64,000 bases of DNA from Balaenoptera acutorostrata (Eukaryota > Chordata > Mammalia > Artiodactyla > Balaenopteridae): contig NC_080072.1 in assembly GCF_949987535.1 (NCBI RefSeq), positions 55,124,356 through 55,188,355 on the forward strand, given 5' to 3'. Both the position numbers and the translations under genes were made by a program. The notes under the pieces were generated by a model. The model ran no database searches. It was given only the letters and a program-made list of their open reading frames with translations, and was not told the DNA's origin. Below, one piece after another: positions 1-12,179 of the stretch. Position 1 is the first letter of the stretch. Every line of letters begins with the position of its first letter.

Positions 1-1740
1 ACAGTGATTTGGTGTGGCAGGCGCCTTCAGAGGCTGGTTGCTAAGGGGCCAGAGAAGGGCTAGGGCTGCATTACATCCTTCTTCCTCTCTGTTCCAGGGG
101 CAGGAGGAATTTACACGTTCGCTCTTCAACCATCAGTGCAGCCCTTAAGGCTGGAGGTTCCCTGAGTCTCAGGTTGGGGCAACAATTTACTTGGGGTGTG
201 TGTGTCAGTCAGGGCCAGATTTGAGCCCAGGTCTGTTCAGCTCCACATTTCAACTCCATAAGCTGCCCCGTGAAACCTGAAACACTCCCATTACTCTGTG
301 TGTTGCGCAGGCCTGTCCTTACCTGGAATATTTTTCTTCCCCCTTTTGACTGGGGAAACCGCTGTGTCAAGATGCAACTCAAATACAGGCCCCAAAAGAG
401 GTCAGGAAAAGGTCTGCATTCCTGAGACGGGCACGTGTTGGGCTGGGACTAGATCCTGCCTGACCCCTGGCCACATCCCGGTCAGCAAACGTGATTGAAC
501 CCGGCACCTCGCACACAGCAGGCCCCAAAACAATATTTCAAGTCCTGTTTCATGCCTCTGAGCCTCTGCTAGCTCTCTGTTCAATAGGCACGTGTGAAGC
601 ATCCCTGAGTAAGGTGAAGTATGAACTTGCCTTTCAGGAACTTTCTGCCCCATGGGGCAGAAGCCCCACCAACACAAGAAAGCAAAGGTGAATGGCAGGG
701 CCTGAGGAGGGCAAGTGCTCTGGAGCTGAAGGTCCCACAGAGGAATCTGAGGGGGTTCAGAAGGTGAGTAGGGGTTTTCAGAGAAGGGGAGGCACTGACA
801 TTCCTGGAAGAAGCATTGAAATTCCTGCAATCCTTTCCCCCTCTGAGCTTTCCAGGGCTGTTGATAGGAAGGAGATCCCGTCCATAAACTCATGAACATT
901 GTCTATGCACAGAGCCGTCTTAGCAGCACCCTCCCCCAGCAGCCTGGAAGGGTAGGTTCTAGCTGGTAAGGTCACGAGCTTCCAGCTGGGCAAGCAAAGC
1001 CCTTCAGAACACCTAGTCTTTGGGGGAAGCAATTAATATTTCATAGGCAGCCTCCTTCAGATCAGTGCCCTGCCTTCTCTATCTGACACACTGAGCAGGC
1101 CGGCGACTGAGGGGGAGAGAAGAGAAGGGATGTGTCAGGCCCACAGTGAGCCACGTGCTTCACAAAAACACGCTCTCACCTAAATCCCCAGGCAGGCAGA
1201 GGACTCCCACCCCAGCCCCACAGCACATCCTCTCTGCTGCCTTCGTCTCTCTACAAGCCTGCATCCTCCTCTAACTGGAGGTTCTTGAGGGAAGGAGCTG
1301 CGTCCCCAGAGCTGAGGCCAGGGCCAGGCACAGAGCAGACACTCAGAAAAGGCTTGTTGGGTGAACACAACTGCATGAGAATCACAGAGCAGCAGAGCCA
1401 GACAGGCACCTAGAGACTCTCACCTTATTTTACAGCAGAGGATTACATGAGGGGCAGTGGAGGCAAAGAAGGGGGAGAGGTGAGGTGGGAACGCGCACTG
1501 GACTTGGACTTGACTCTGGAGGCAGCAGGAGTCACTAGAGACTTGGGAGCCAGGGAGTGATGTGATGATGTGGCCTGGGAGGTACTTTGGTGGGGTGACT
1601 CGGGCCACCTGGGGACAATGAGGGGTTGGGGATATGGAGGGACTGAAGCTGCAGATTCAGGTACGTTTTAGTTAACGATGGCAGCATTACAAACTTAGTG
1701 TCAACTCTGCTAACAAATTATTGAATTCCCCACTTAGTGC
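1..1740. other. Mostly unique sequence, inferred deep MAP6 intron 1
   Basis: No exon was recognised. Weak traces of old MIR and L2 sequence occur (about 220-260 and 1280-1370, the latter with an L2-type ending), but most of the stretch has no recognisable content. Confidence 0.4.
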
Positions 1741-1744
1741 CTAC

Positions 1745-1930
1745 AGCAGTTATAAGGTGGTTTTCCTCTGTTGAGGGCCTGCAGTGTGCCAGATGCCTTG
1801 CACTCATTTAATCCTCAGAACTACCTTTTCAGAAGGACGTGATTACCTTCCATTTTAAGGGTGAGGACAGGACGCTCAGAGAGGTGAAGTGAGTGTCTAA
1901 GGCCTCAGAGAGCCTGGGGGCCAGGCACCG
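1745..1930 (-). repeat. MIR SINE remnant
   Basis: Reads as the reverse complement of MIR: GTGTGCCAGATGCC, then a TTTAATCCTCA-type segment, then a degenerate GAGGACAGGACGCTCAGAGAGG block. Confidence 0.75.
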
Positions 1931-2612
1931 TGTCAGCCCCTGGGGAGAGAGAATAAGGCGCTCCCCGTCGAGTGAGGGGAGGAGAAAGATAAGCAGCCTT
2001 GAGACCTGTGGTGTGAGAGGTGCTGTAACCAAGAGACACAGGGGCTGGGAGGCCACAGCAGGGCTCTAAACACTCTTAGGGGGTGACGGATGAAGTCTTA
2101 TTGTGACGGGTGACAGGAGAAATGCATCACAAGTTGGAAACAGGCCATCATCCTATTAGTGCTTTTCTTTTTTTTGGAGCAAAACCAGGCTATGCAAAAC
2201 CTAAAAAGAAATAACTAAAAGCAGAAGGAAAAGTATGCAGAGCATCACTGCATGAGGTTCAAAAATCATCTTCACGCTTATAATCATTTAACACAGAGGC
2301 TCCTGCGTGTGATTTCCCAGCAATGGGATGAGCCCTGTCTTTCTGCTGCAGGAAACTCCGGGGCCATTAGGGGAGTCCCAGGGATCGTGGGAGAGAGATG
2401 GCTGACAATCCAGCAGCGGATGGCCTCACACAGGCCCACCACTTAATTAGTGAGGGACAGTGTAAGAGAGACACAAGTCAGGGGTGGTGGGGGACACGGC
2501 ACCTAGGGTGCTTCTGCAGGAAAGCCAGCATCAAAGGGGGTCAGGAACTGAGACACCGCAAACAGCCACTACTCTGCACATGTGGCCGTGCCTGCATGTC
2601 CCATTTGTGTTC

Positions 2613-2615
<3 letters not shown>

Positions 2616-2656
<41 letters not shown>
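2616..2656. repeat. (TG)n microsatellite, about 20 units
   Basis: Uninterrupted TG dinucleotides, likely polymorphic. Open frames across it encode only Val-Cys or Thr-His runs and are not genes. Confidence 0.97.
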
Positions 2657-2659
<3 letters not shown>

Positions 2660-2789
2660 GTCCGGCCAAACAGCAAGAGGAGGGAGGGCTGGCCACAAAA
2701 GGACATGAAAATGAGGAATTTTCCCGCTCAGAGATTGATTTGCTTTGAGATTGATCATGATAATGGTGATGGCAGTGCAGGCAGCTCAC

Positions 2790-2990
2790 ATCACAGAGAA
2801 CCTTCTCAGTGCCAGGGATTGTAGGAAGTTCATTGTGTGCGTTCTCTCATAGGTCACAGAGGACCTATGGGGCTAGCGCTCTTCTTATCGTTCTCGTTTC
2901 ACAGATGAGGGAACAGGAGCTGAGGGTGGTTAAGTGTCACGACCTTGGCTAGCAATAAGTGGAGCTGCTGGAGGTCCTTTATCAAGGGAC
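2790..2990 (-). repeat. MIR SINE remnant
   Basis: The reverse-complement MIR pattern is visible: AGTGCCAGGGATTGTAGG, then TTTCACAGATGAGGGAACAG, then GTGTCACGACCTTGGCTAGC. Confidence 0.75.
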
Positions 2991-3499
2991 CTGCAGGCTG
3001 GCATCCGCGTGATGAGCGGGGGCCTCCAGAGAACCCCGCACGGCGCCCCCAGGAGAGAGTCCACCCCACACACCTGCCGGTCCAGACAGCAGCGGTCACC
3101 ACGACTGCGTCAGTCCAGGCTAGAACCCTCCTGCTCCCCTCCCTGGGCTCTTGCTCCCTGAACACCAACCTGGGCAGGTGGAACGCTGGAGGAAGGGAGC
3201 CGGACAGGTGGGACATAAGTCCCACCACAGACTTCCGCGCTGGAGCAGGCAGAGCTGCAGGAGGGGAAAAGCCTCAACTTGAAATAGACTGACCCTTTTC
3301 CTACAACATGGGACTGGACTTTTTAATGACTGAAGGACTTTCATTCACTGAAATCTGATGTACAAGTGATGGGACTTGCCCAAAATTTCATGCCAGGGTA
3401 CGGGAAGAACTTGTCCCAGAATAAATTTGAAGGGATAGTGGAGGCAAAAATAAAGTTGCCTTACTATTCTGTCCTACCCTATGAGTTACAATTAGTGAA

Positions 3500-4060
3500 A
3501 GCCTACTGTGTGCCAGAAGCTTTCATAGTTGATTCACACCCTTGATCTAATTTAATCTCAAACCAATCCTTCAAGATAGAAGTTACGGGCTTCCCTGGTG
3601 GCGCAGTGGTTGAGAGTCTGCCTGCTAATGCAGGGTACACGGGTTCGAGCCCTGGCCTGGGAAGATCCCACATGCCGCAGAGCGGCTGGGCCCGTGAGCC
3701 ACAACTGCTGAGCCTGCGCGTCTGGAGCCTGTGCTCCGCAACGAGAGAGGCCGCGACGGTGAGAGGCCCGCGCATCGCGATGAAGAGTGGCCCCCGCTTG
3801 CCACAACTGGAGAAAGCCCTCGCACAGAAACGAAGACCCAACACAGCCAAAAATCAATCAATCAATCAATCAATCAAACATACGCATCTGATTCAAGATC
3901 CTCATTAAAAAAAAAAAAAAGATAGAAGTTACTATTCCTATTTTACACATTAGAACATGGAGGCTCAGAGAAGAAAAGTGCCCCATCTAAAGTCACAGAG
4001 CTGGCAGGTGGCAGTGCCGGGGCCCAGACTCACAGGGACTCCACCCCAGGATCTTTCTCC
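3500..4060 (-). repeat. MIR SINE remnant split by a CHR SINE
   Basis: The left half (3500-3586) has CTACTGTGTGCCAGAAGC. The right half (from 3933) has TTTTACACATTAGAACATGG and AGTCACAGAGCTGGCAGG. The two halves join across the inserted SINE at 3587-3918. Confidence 0.8.
3587..3918 (+). mobile_element. CHR-type tRNA-derived SINE with a short 3' unique tag
   Basis: Starts GGGCTTCCCTGGTGGCGCAG, with the B-box GGTTCGAGCCC about 60 bp in. The body ends in GCCAAAAATCAATCAATC. About 29 bp of non-SINE sequence (3878-3906) follows, then poly(A) at 3907-3920. The target-site duplication AAGATAGAAGTTAC flanks it at 3573-3586 and 3919-3932, so body, tag and poly(A) moved together. Inserted in a MIR. Confidence 0.95.
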
Positions 4061-4879
4061 CATGTCTTTGCTCCGGACGCCGGCAGCTCAACCTGAGCCA
4101 AAGAAAGTTGGGATGGGAGCTTCTTTGACATTCTGAATCACAAGTACATTTATTCTGCATTAGTTCTGCTCTCACTCAATAAAGACTTCACTACAAAGGA
4201 TAAAAGGCTTTGGTCTAAATACTAAGTGACTCAAATGTATTTTGAAATTTTGAGACCAAAGGGATTGGAAAGGAAACAGTTTATTCTGAAGATGCCATCA
4301 CCTGACTGGCTGTCAAAGGATTATCATAAACGGCAGGAGTCATAACCAAGTAAAACAATGAGAGAGGCTGGATCTGCATCTGCATTCAAGTTGTGAAACA
4401 AGGCTGGAGCTATACTGGCAGGGGTGTGCTTGGGTTCTATGGAGCGAGCTCTTATTATAGGACAGGAGAGACTAGGAGGGAAACGACGGCTGAGGGGAGA
4501 GAAGAGAAGTCAGGGAGAGTAAATCTCGCTGACACAGGAGCAAGAGTCCCGATTCTTGCTCATAAGATAAATATTTAATTTTAATATCTTCTGTTAATAC
4601 ATTATAATTATCCACAGAAAGGAGCTATCTAGAGAAAGGCAAAGACCAGGATCTACCTTAGAGAAGATGCCTCACAAAAACACATGGCTGATTTTCGGTC
4701 TGTGTGTGTGAGTGTGCCCGCCCTGTTGTAATTATAATCACTACCACTATCTTGTCATTGTTTTCATCACAGCTGATCTTTCTGTCTCACCCGCTCCCTG
4801 AAATCTGCCTGCCAGAGTCAGAGAACGAGCAGGTGACTCGGGCTCACACCTCCCACCTTTGCAGGTGAATCTCATGCCT

Positions 4880-5020
4880 TTGTCTGGTTTTGGTAACAGG
4901 TAACACTGGCTTTATAGAATGAGTTGTGAAGCGCTCTTTCCTCTACTATTTTTTGGACGAGTTTGTGAAGGATTGGTATTAATTCTTTTTGAACATTTGG
5001 TAGAATTCACCAGCTTATGT
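4880..5020 (-). mobile_element. L1 ORF2 fragment, old
   Basis: Matches the antisense strand of the L1 at 52190-52320 with clear divergence: GGCTTTATAGAATGAGTTG here, GGCCTCGTAGAATGAGTTGG there. Confidence 0.7.
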
Positions 5021-5085
5021 ATTTAGTTATTTTTGGTAACCCATTGCACCTGGCACAGAATTGATGTTCATTAAAGGATATTGAA

Positions 5086-5344
5086 AAACAAAGAAAAAAC
5101 TAGTGGAGAGACAGAAGAGGGAGGGGCAAAATAGGGACAAGGGATTAAGAGGTACAAACTACTATGTATAAAATAAACAAGCTACAAGGGTATATTGTAC
5201 AGCACAAGGAATACAGCCAATATTTCATAATAACTATGAATGGAGTACAGTCTTTAAAAATTGAGAATAACTATGTTGTACACTTGAAACATATAATATT
5301 GTACATCAACTATACCTCTATAAAAACTTTTTAACTTAAAAAAG
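5086..5344 (+). mobile_element. L1M 3' end, 5'-truncated
   Basis: Carries the older L1 3' UTR signature ACTATGTATAAAATAAACAAG ... TTGTACACTTGAAACATATA and ends A-rich. The 10-bp duplication GGATATTGAA is found at 5076-5085 and 5345-5354. Confidence 0.8.
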
Positions 5345-5354
5345 GGATATTGAA

Positions 5355-6150
5355 GAAATAAATCTGTTTCTATAATTTTGCATCTTATAAAATTTATAAG
5401 ATTTTACTTAAATATGTAAGAGGTTACTTGATACATCATAGAATATTACACAAGTCCAGAATGGAGGCCATTTTCCAAACTATTTATGCCAGGACTTGAA
5501 TTTTATAGTTGTGACCTACAATCAGTCCTAAAAATAAACTCCCTCAAATTCCTCTGACTGCCCAGAAATATTCACTTGCCTCAGCCTGTAATGAGTTCCA
5601 GCTTCCTCCTTTCTCTTTCCTAAACTCACTCACTGTTCACTAGAAGAACCTATAACTGCACTTCAAATACAAAATGCTTAGCTCAGAAAGCCTTCAAAAA
5701 AAGTAGTGATTTTCAGTGTTGCATTAATCACAAGAATTTATTACCTTTTAAAAACAACTGTCCTCCAACTTTGAGTGGCAAACATTACCAGAGAATTTGT
5801 TAATAGTGAAAATTCCACTGTTCGCACCCCTGGGATAAAGTCCTGGAATCTGTATTTTAACAGGCTCCTTGGGTGATTCTAATAGAGCTGGTCAGAGGAA
5901 CTCATTTTGGGAAACATCACTTTAAAGTTACCATGACCGTGTGGATGGAAGGTGATGAATAAAGAAACCGTGTCTGGAAAGGGCCAGGCACAGCCCCAGG
6001 CTCAAGGCACATGCTGAGGGGCCAGTGTGACTAGTTTAAGTGCCAGCTGAATTACCTCCAAGAGGGTTGCACCTGGGTAAAAAGTTAATTGTTGGCAGGC
6101 TTGTAGGCCATATCCAAGTATTTGGGGTCACTCTTTCACAATCTCCATTC
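5355..6150. other. Unique or very old sequence with a MER20-like remnant
   Basis: Around 5790-5920 the text resembles a hAT MER20-type element (CCTGGAATCTGTATTTTAAC ... GGTGATTCTAAT). The rest is unrecognised. No exon was seen. Confidence 0.4.
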
Positions 6151-6154
6151 ATTC

Positions 6155-6320
6155 TCAGCAAAGCCTGGCCTATCAGAAAGAGCTTGGGTTTGAATCCCAA
6201 ACATGCCATTGACCAGCTGTGTAACCGAGAAAGTCACCTGCCCTTTCTAAGCCTCAGTTTCCTCATCTGTAAAATGGTGGTAATGTCATCTACCTTGCTC
6301 TGATAGTGTGATGATTTAAT
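6155..6320 (+). repeat. MIR SINE remnant
   Basis: Sense-strand MIR: GGGTTTGAATCCCAAACATG, then CCTCAGTTTCCTCATCTGTA, then AAAATGGTGGTAATG. Confidence 0.85.
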
Positions 6321-7044
6321 GAAATACAGTAAAAGTATTTTCTTACCTGACATTTTCCCTTTGCTAACCCCCTTCCCTGTCCCTCCTCCAGATGAGACCA
6401 TTTAACACAGAGCCAGCAGGACACGGCACAGATGCACTTTCACAACTCTGACTATGGATGACTCTCAGGTGGCTGGCTCCCTGAGCTAACAAAACTCAAA
6501 CATGAAAAGGGGGAAAAAGAGGCAGACTCAAAGGCTGGTGACCAGAAGATCACAGGCTTGCTTCTGAACACAAACCTCAGCATGAGAGCAGTGAAACTCA
6601 GCTGAAGGAGAAAACGCTTATATCCTTGGTGCTTTGATATATTTAGGGGGAGACAGGAAGGAATACCAAGGTCAGATCTGAAAGCAGATCAATGTAAAGT
6701 GATCATTTCTGCTGTCCCAGGAGATAGGCACTGAGTATCCGATTATGTTACTTAGATGGGATCATACAATTCCATCCAGCAAATACCACCTGCCAAGGCA
6801 TTTCTGGCATATTTTGCTGCAATGGACACCAAGTGTGTGAGTGAGTAAATCTCTAGCGATGGTGAAATTACCTCGGTGGGCACCATATAGATATTTCTTA
6901 CTTTAAATCTGTTAATCAACAGATAGTCTAAAACTACGAGTCTCTTTTGATTCCTTTTATATCCACTTCCTACGAGAGCTCTGGGGTCCAAATGATTAGC
7001 TCTGTGACCTTGGAGGCATGTTACTTTACTTCACTGAGCCTTTT

Positions 7045-7165
7045 TATTGAATTCTCACTTCAACCCTATTAACTCTATTCTATTTCCAAGAAAATGAGGT
7101 GTAGGGGGTGCCTTACCCAAGGTCACCTAGAAAGTGAGTGGCGGACTGAAACTGGGCAGGCTCCT
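7045..7165 (-). repeat. MIR SINE remnant
   Basis: Reverse MIR pattern: CCAAGAAAATGAGGTGTAGG, then CCCAAGGTCACCTAGAAAG. Confidence 0.65.
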
Positions 7166-7169
7166 CTGT

Positions 7170-8185
7170 GTTCTCATCCACTCCAATTGTGGGCATTTGC
7201 CCAAGGACACCAAGTTAGGTGGGCAAGATCTCCTTCACATGTTCTTCTGGGTCTTTCCATATCCAGCTATCTGGGATTATAATTTGCCAGAGGGAAGAGT
7301 CAATGTGTAATTCTTGTGCAAAAGTGTGTAAAGAAATGACTCTCAAAAACAGTAACAAGTAAAGCAGGCCCCATGAACTTTATCTTCTCCCCCAATTCTT
7401 GGAAGTAAGTCAGTATATTTATCCCTCTTCTTCCTTCCTTTCTCACAGAATAAATATGCTTCAGTTACCATCACTTCTGCTTTTTACTATTCTATAATCT
7501 ACTGTTTTCTAACTGTCTACTAGTCAAAAAAGACATAAGGACCTCAGGGGTATACATAAAAAATTTTCAGGTAAAGAATAGGGATCTTCTGGACTAGGAA
7601 AGAGTAGAAAGAAGAAACTAGAACCAACCAGGAGAGTTAATACTGGGGAAATGTGGTGGAATTTTAGAGCTGGTAGATTCTGGAGATGATTTAATCCAGT
7701 ATATTAATCTTACAAATTGGGAAAATGCAGTGGAGAGAGGGAAAGTAACTCCATGGAGTCACATAAAAACTAGTGGCAGAGAGGGAACCAGCGCTCAAGT
7801 CTCTCAAGTCCTAGTCCGTTTTTTTTTTTTTCCCCACCAGAATAGACTGATTGTTTTAAAGTTGCTAATATATGTTGTCATTAAAAACAACAAGAGATAC
7901 CATCTGCGCAAAACCTAACAGTTTGCAACGTACCTTTATGTAAGTATTTCACTTGAGTTACCATTTAGAGGGCATTAGAAATCATCCCATTGTGTTCTTC
8001 AAGTTCCTTGGTGTTTGCTCATAAATCCCTATCCCGCAGGACTTGTGAAGGCAAATGATCTTTCCAACAGGTCCACCTGCCTATTGTTCTTTAGGTTAAT
8101 CCTCATATGACTTGAAATTAAATCTCCCTCCTTGGGCAGATAACCTGAGCACACAGGATTTTCCATCAGTAACTACTGAGGGATC
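7170..8185. other. Unrecognised, AT-rich intronic sequence
   Basis: No exon or clear repeat was recognised, apart from a weak reverse-MIR-like patch near 7700-7800 and a poly(T) at 7819-7830. Confidence 0.35.
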
Positions 8186-8189
8186 GCTG

Positions 8190-8850
8190 AGTGATGCTCA
8201 GTAATTCACTCATTCATTTATTCAATATATATTAACCTAGATTCTGTGGACAGGAGATTGGGATACAACAGAGGCCACAAGAGACCAAGTCCCTGCTGCC
8301 TTGGAGAGAGTGACATACATTCCGGTGAGGGGAGATGGGCAATAAACCAATAAGCAGTTATATAATAAGTCAGGTGGTGGTACGTTCTAACAAGGCTAAT
8401 AAAGGTGAACAGAGAGTCACATGTGCCTGTGTCAGTTTGTGCTGTGTTACCTAGGGTCACGGACAACCTCTCTGATGAAGGGACATTTGGCAGAGACCTG
8501 ATGAGGTGAGCCTTGTGCATGTGTGGGGAAGAGTGCTCCAGCAGGATGCTAAGATGCTGAGGCAAGAGGTGTGTGAGGGACCAAGGTCAAGGGAGACGGG
8601 AGCAGAAAAGGACAGGCAGATGGGTAGGCCTTGCACATCCGAGCGAGGGGTATGATTTTATCCTGTGTGAGTCAGGAGTCACCGCAGGATGTGAGGAGAC
8701 CCCATCCAGTGCTGAGCACCACGATTCACTGGTCATTTTAGGAGGTTAAGAACAGCCACTACTTATGCAAGGAGGAAGCAGGGAGGCCAGGGAGAGGCTA
8801 CTTCAACAGTCCCCGTGAGAGATTACAGGTGAGTGGGCTGCACTAGCTGT
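8190..8850 (+). repeat. Ancient interspersed repeat, family not named
   Basis: Shares a string of short blocks, in the same order, with the longer copy at 62715-63815 and shorter ones at 37695-38080 and 57740-58130. The blocks are a CATTCATT start, a 'tally' region with GAGTGCTCCAGCAGG, a GAGGCAAGAGG block and a GGCTACTTCAACAGTCC block. The pattern is that of a mammal-wide ancient transposon. Confidence 0.5.
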
Positions 8851-9503
8851 GTCCCCATCTCCAGGCCAGGCAGATGACACTCTGAGTAGAGACAGGTGCT
8901 GAATGAATGAGTAATCTCATACAGGAAGTATGTAAAAAGTGCTAAGGGCAAATAAATGAGAAGATTTATTCCACTTTATGGGAGAGGGGGCAGAAATGTC
9001 AAAGAAGTCACAGTGGAAGCTTGATGATTAAGAATTCACCAAAGATGCAGAACATAGGGCTTTTCAAGGTCAAAATGGTGAAAGCAAATTCACAAAGACC
9101 CCTGTGGTCAGAGTCCTGAGGGCAGGGAGCACGGGGGCGCGTGGCAGTCAATGACCACACGGTGGGGAGCCACTGTGCCAAGAGCCCACTCACATCCCTC
9201 CACTCCTCAGGCCGAAAGCCACGCCGGGTAGGCCCAGGTAGGACAAAGGCTTGGCCTCCAGGGGCTTCCGACCTGGTTTCAGCAGAATGGACTTTGAGGG
9301 GCTGGCGCCGGAGACCAATGGCCAGGATACTAGTCCCCTTGTCGGGTGTGTCTCTGTCAGCTTTACGAGGGGCAGTGGGGCACAGGAGGCTGATCATCAT
9401 TGTTGCTGCTGCTCTTCTTTTCTAGAACTTTCAGAGGGGCTTCACTCACTCAGGAATGGGCTCTTCGGAGCACAAGGGAAACTTAGAGAAACATGTATTG
9501 AGT
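8850..9503. other. Unrecognised intronic sequence
   Basis: Moderately GC-rich around 9100-9330. Overlapping open frames on both strands here have no recognisable domain and no coding signature, and are taken as chance. Confidence 0.35.
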
Positions 9504-9958
9504 TAGAGTCTGTCATACAGAGTGAAGTAAGTCAGAAGGAGAAAAACAAATACAGTATGCTAACACATATATATGGACTCTAAGGAAAACAAACAAACAA
9601 AAAGGTCATGAAGAACCTAGTGGCAAGACGGGAATAAAGACACAGACCTACTAGAGAATGGACTTGAGGACATGGGGAGGGGGAAGGGTAAGCTGGGACG
9701 AAGTGAGAGAGTGGCATGGACATATATACACTACCAAACGTAAAATAGCTAGTGGGAAGCAGCTGCATAGCACAGGGAGATCAGTTCGGTGCTTTGTGAC
9801 CACCTAGAGGGTGAGAGGGAGATGCAAGAGGGAGGGGATATGGGGATATCTGTATACGTATAGCTGATTCACTTTGATATACAGCAGAAACTAACACACC
9901 ATTGTACAGCAATTATACTCCAATAAAGATGTTAAAAAAAAATAAAAAAAGAGATATG
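9504..9958 (+). mobile_element. L1 3' end, 5'-truncated
   Basis: Begins in the last codons of L1 ORF2 (encoding [20 protein letters not shown]), runs through the 3' UTR and ends ACTCCAATAAAGATG plus an A-rich tail. It is the sense version of the tails at 22826, 25363 and 49556. Confidence 0.92.
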
Positions 9959-9989
9959 CTGACACTTTTCAAAACACTGTGCAGGAAAA

Positions 9990-11150
9990 ATTCTCCCTTT
10001 TCTTTTAGTAAGCGTTTAAGGGCTATGAAAACTGCAATTGTCATTTGTAATCTTTTCGCTATAAAGAGACGCCCCTTTTATTATTCTTTCCCAGAGCTTT
10101 CTCACACCAAATTACTAATGAGGTAATTACCAACACGATAATTACTGCATGATTACTAGGGGAGTGGAAGGAAAACACAGAACAAAAGCAGCAGCCAGGG
10201 TTTGGGTTGTTCTGTCAGAGACCCGATAAGCATGGTTTCTGTGAAAGGCAGTAACTGAAAGTTTTTCAGTTCATAAAGTGAGAGCTACATCACCAGGGTT
10301 TTATAAAGTAATTAGTTAGAAGCATGCCTTTAAACCCCAGCCCCCGGGGTTCCAGTATCTTCTTGAGGCAGCCTGGCTGGGAAAGCAAGGGGCGTCTGTA
10401 ATCAAACAGCTGCCTGGAATCCCCTCCCCCCCTTCCTTCCATGAATCCTGCACAAGCACCTGAATCCGCCCGAGCCTCGCTGTACTAGAGACACAGGGGG
10501 AAATGCACCTTGGAGGTATTCTGGGAGGATTAACACAGCGACCCCAAGGCCAAACTAGCGCGGCTTACTACGCCTTCCTCTCAACCTTCCCAGTCACCAC
10601 CGGTTGCCACAGCACCATCTGCCGAGACCCCAGTTAGGCAAGGCCAGAGGACTCAGCATTATTCATTATTCTTACCCACGTATTTTCCCTTGAAAGTGCC
10701 CCCATCACTTTCAGTTAGTCTGTCAGTTCATTTTTTTTTTTTTTAAATCTGAGCTAAAAATAGAAATACCGGGGATAAACATGGAATTCGAAAGATCACA
10801 CAGCTGCACTGGAGGCCAAGCTGGGCGTGGAGCCTGCTGGCCTTCTGAGGGGACTTGGTTCCCTGGCTGTGTTCCCTCCTGAGGCCATCAGAGCATCTGT
10901 AGCATCAGCCTTCCCCAGCAGCCAGTCTCAGACAGCCAGCGCAGAGGAGGCAGGGCCAGGGCTCTATCTCTGTCGTCCTGTGTTTTTTAACACCTAGCTC
11001 AGCAGATGCTACATGAGGCAGGCAACCCAAACATAATTCTTGTTTAAGAGCTGACGTGTAGAAGATACTGAAGCACAGCGAAGGTCGTGGTTGGAATAAG
11101 TACCTAAGATTTCTTTACATATGTATAGTATTTTACTCTTTAGATTCTAG
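9990..11150. promoter_or_regulatory. Non-repetitive stretch with clustered homeodomain-type TAATTA sites; possible enhancer
   Basis: TAATTA occurs at 10124-10129, 10139-10144 and 10319-10324 in DNA where no repeats were recognised, with further AT-rich TTATTC/ATTATT motifs near 10660-10680. It would lie in intron 1 of a neuronal gene. Function is inferred only; no conservation data were available. Confidence 0.25.
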
Positions 11151-11164
11151 AATGCACCTAGCTT

Positions 11165-11680
11165 GTTTTCCCTAGGCTGGTCTCCAACTTCAGTGTTCCT
11201 GAGGATCAGCTAGGGTGGGAATGAGGGGCTTTTTAACATGCAGACTCCTGGGCGCCATCCTCATAGTCTGATTCTGAGTCCCAGGAAGCTGCATTTTAAA
11301 CAGACCTTCCATGCAGTTCTTTCTTTTTTTAATTTTTTTTTTTTTTTGGCTGTGTTGGGTCTTCGCTGCTGCGCGTGGGCTTTCTCTAGTTGCAGTGAGC
11401 GGGGGGGCTACTCTTTGTTGCCGTGCGCGGTCTTCTCATCGCGGTGGCTTCTCTTGTTGCAGAGCACGGGCTCTAGGTGCACGGGCTTCAGTAGTTGTGG
11501 CTCGCGGGCTCTAGAGCGCAGGCTCAGTAGTTGTGGCGCACGGGCTTAGTTGCTCCGCGGCACGTGGGATCTTCTTGGACCAGGGCTCAAACCCGTGTCC
11601 CCTGCATTGGCAGGCGGATTCTTAACCACTGCGCCACCAGGGAAGCCCACCATGCAGTTCTGATGCAGGTCACAGGGAGA
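11165..11680. repeat. MER20-like hAT remnant interrupted by a SINE
   Basis: Text such as GGGGCTTTTTAACATGCAGA, GAGTCCCAGGAAGCTGCATT and the resumed ...TTCTGATGCAGGTCAC resembles MER20-type elements. The SINE at 11321-11649 interrupts it. Confidence 0.5.
11321..11649 (-). mobile_element. CHR-type SINE
   Basis: Reverse complement of the CHR consensus, ending at the right in CCACCAGGGAAGCCC, with poly(T) at its left. The 12-bp duplication CCATGCAGTTCT lies at 11309-11320 and 11650-11661. Confidence 0.95.
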
Positions 11681-12179
11681 GAAACAACTGAGGTATTCAC
11701 TTGTTCTGCACAACTTTGATATAAACAGAATATACACAGATATACACAAGATATAAACAGAATAAACTTCGGTCAGAGGGTTTAAGTGATTTGCCCAGGG
11801 TGGGCAACTGGCCAATGAATGCAGAGCTGGGATTCCCTCCCCTCACCCTGCCCTGCTGAAAACCAATTTCTTCCATTAGCCTTTGTCAGAACAAGTATTC
11901 TTGAAATAATCTTTTCCTCTTAACACCGCAAGTGTGCTTCTTTTTTTTTTTACTACTTATAGCTTTCCTCCTTGTACAATACAATGCTAGAATAGGCACC
12001 TGCCCTGTCTCTGCGTTAAGCATGTCTTTTTATTCTGGTGTTTTGGTATCTGGGGACTTGCTGACCCTGGGGAGACTGCTCCCACCTCCACCCCAGGGCT
12101 AGCTGTTCCTAGAGAGCAGACAGGCCTTTCACATGCAAACCACCCAAATCCAGTGCTCACCTCCACCACCTCCGTTACT

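Noticed and set aside
2398..2824. Cys-Val-rich frames around 2400-2820 and His/Thr frames near 15524-15894
   Set aside because: They are translations of (TG)n and (CA)n microsatellites.
3597..3660. tRNA-like A and B boxes in several places
   Set aside because: They are the internal promoters of tRNA-derived SINEs; no complete tRNA cloverleaf with an acceptor stem is present.
4880..5344. Inverted L1 ORF2 fragment next to a sense L1 3' end, read as one twin-primed insertion
   Set aside because: The 10-bp duplication tightly encloses only the 3' end (5086-5344), so the two pieces are separate insertions.
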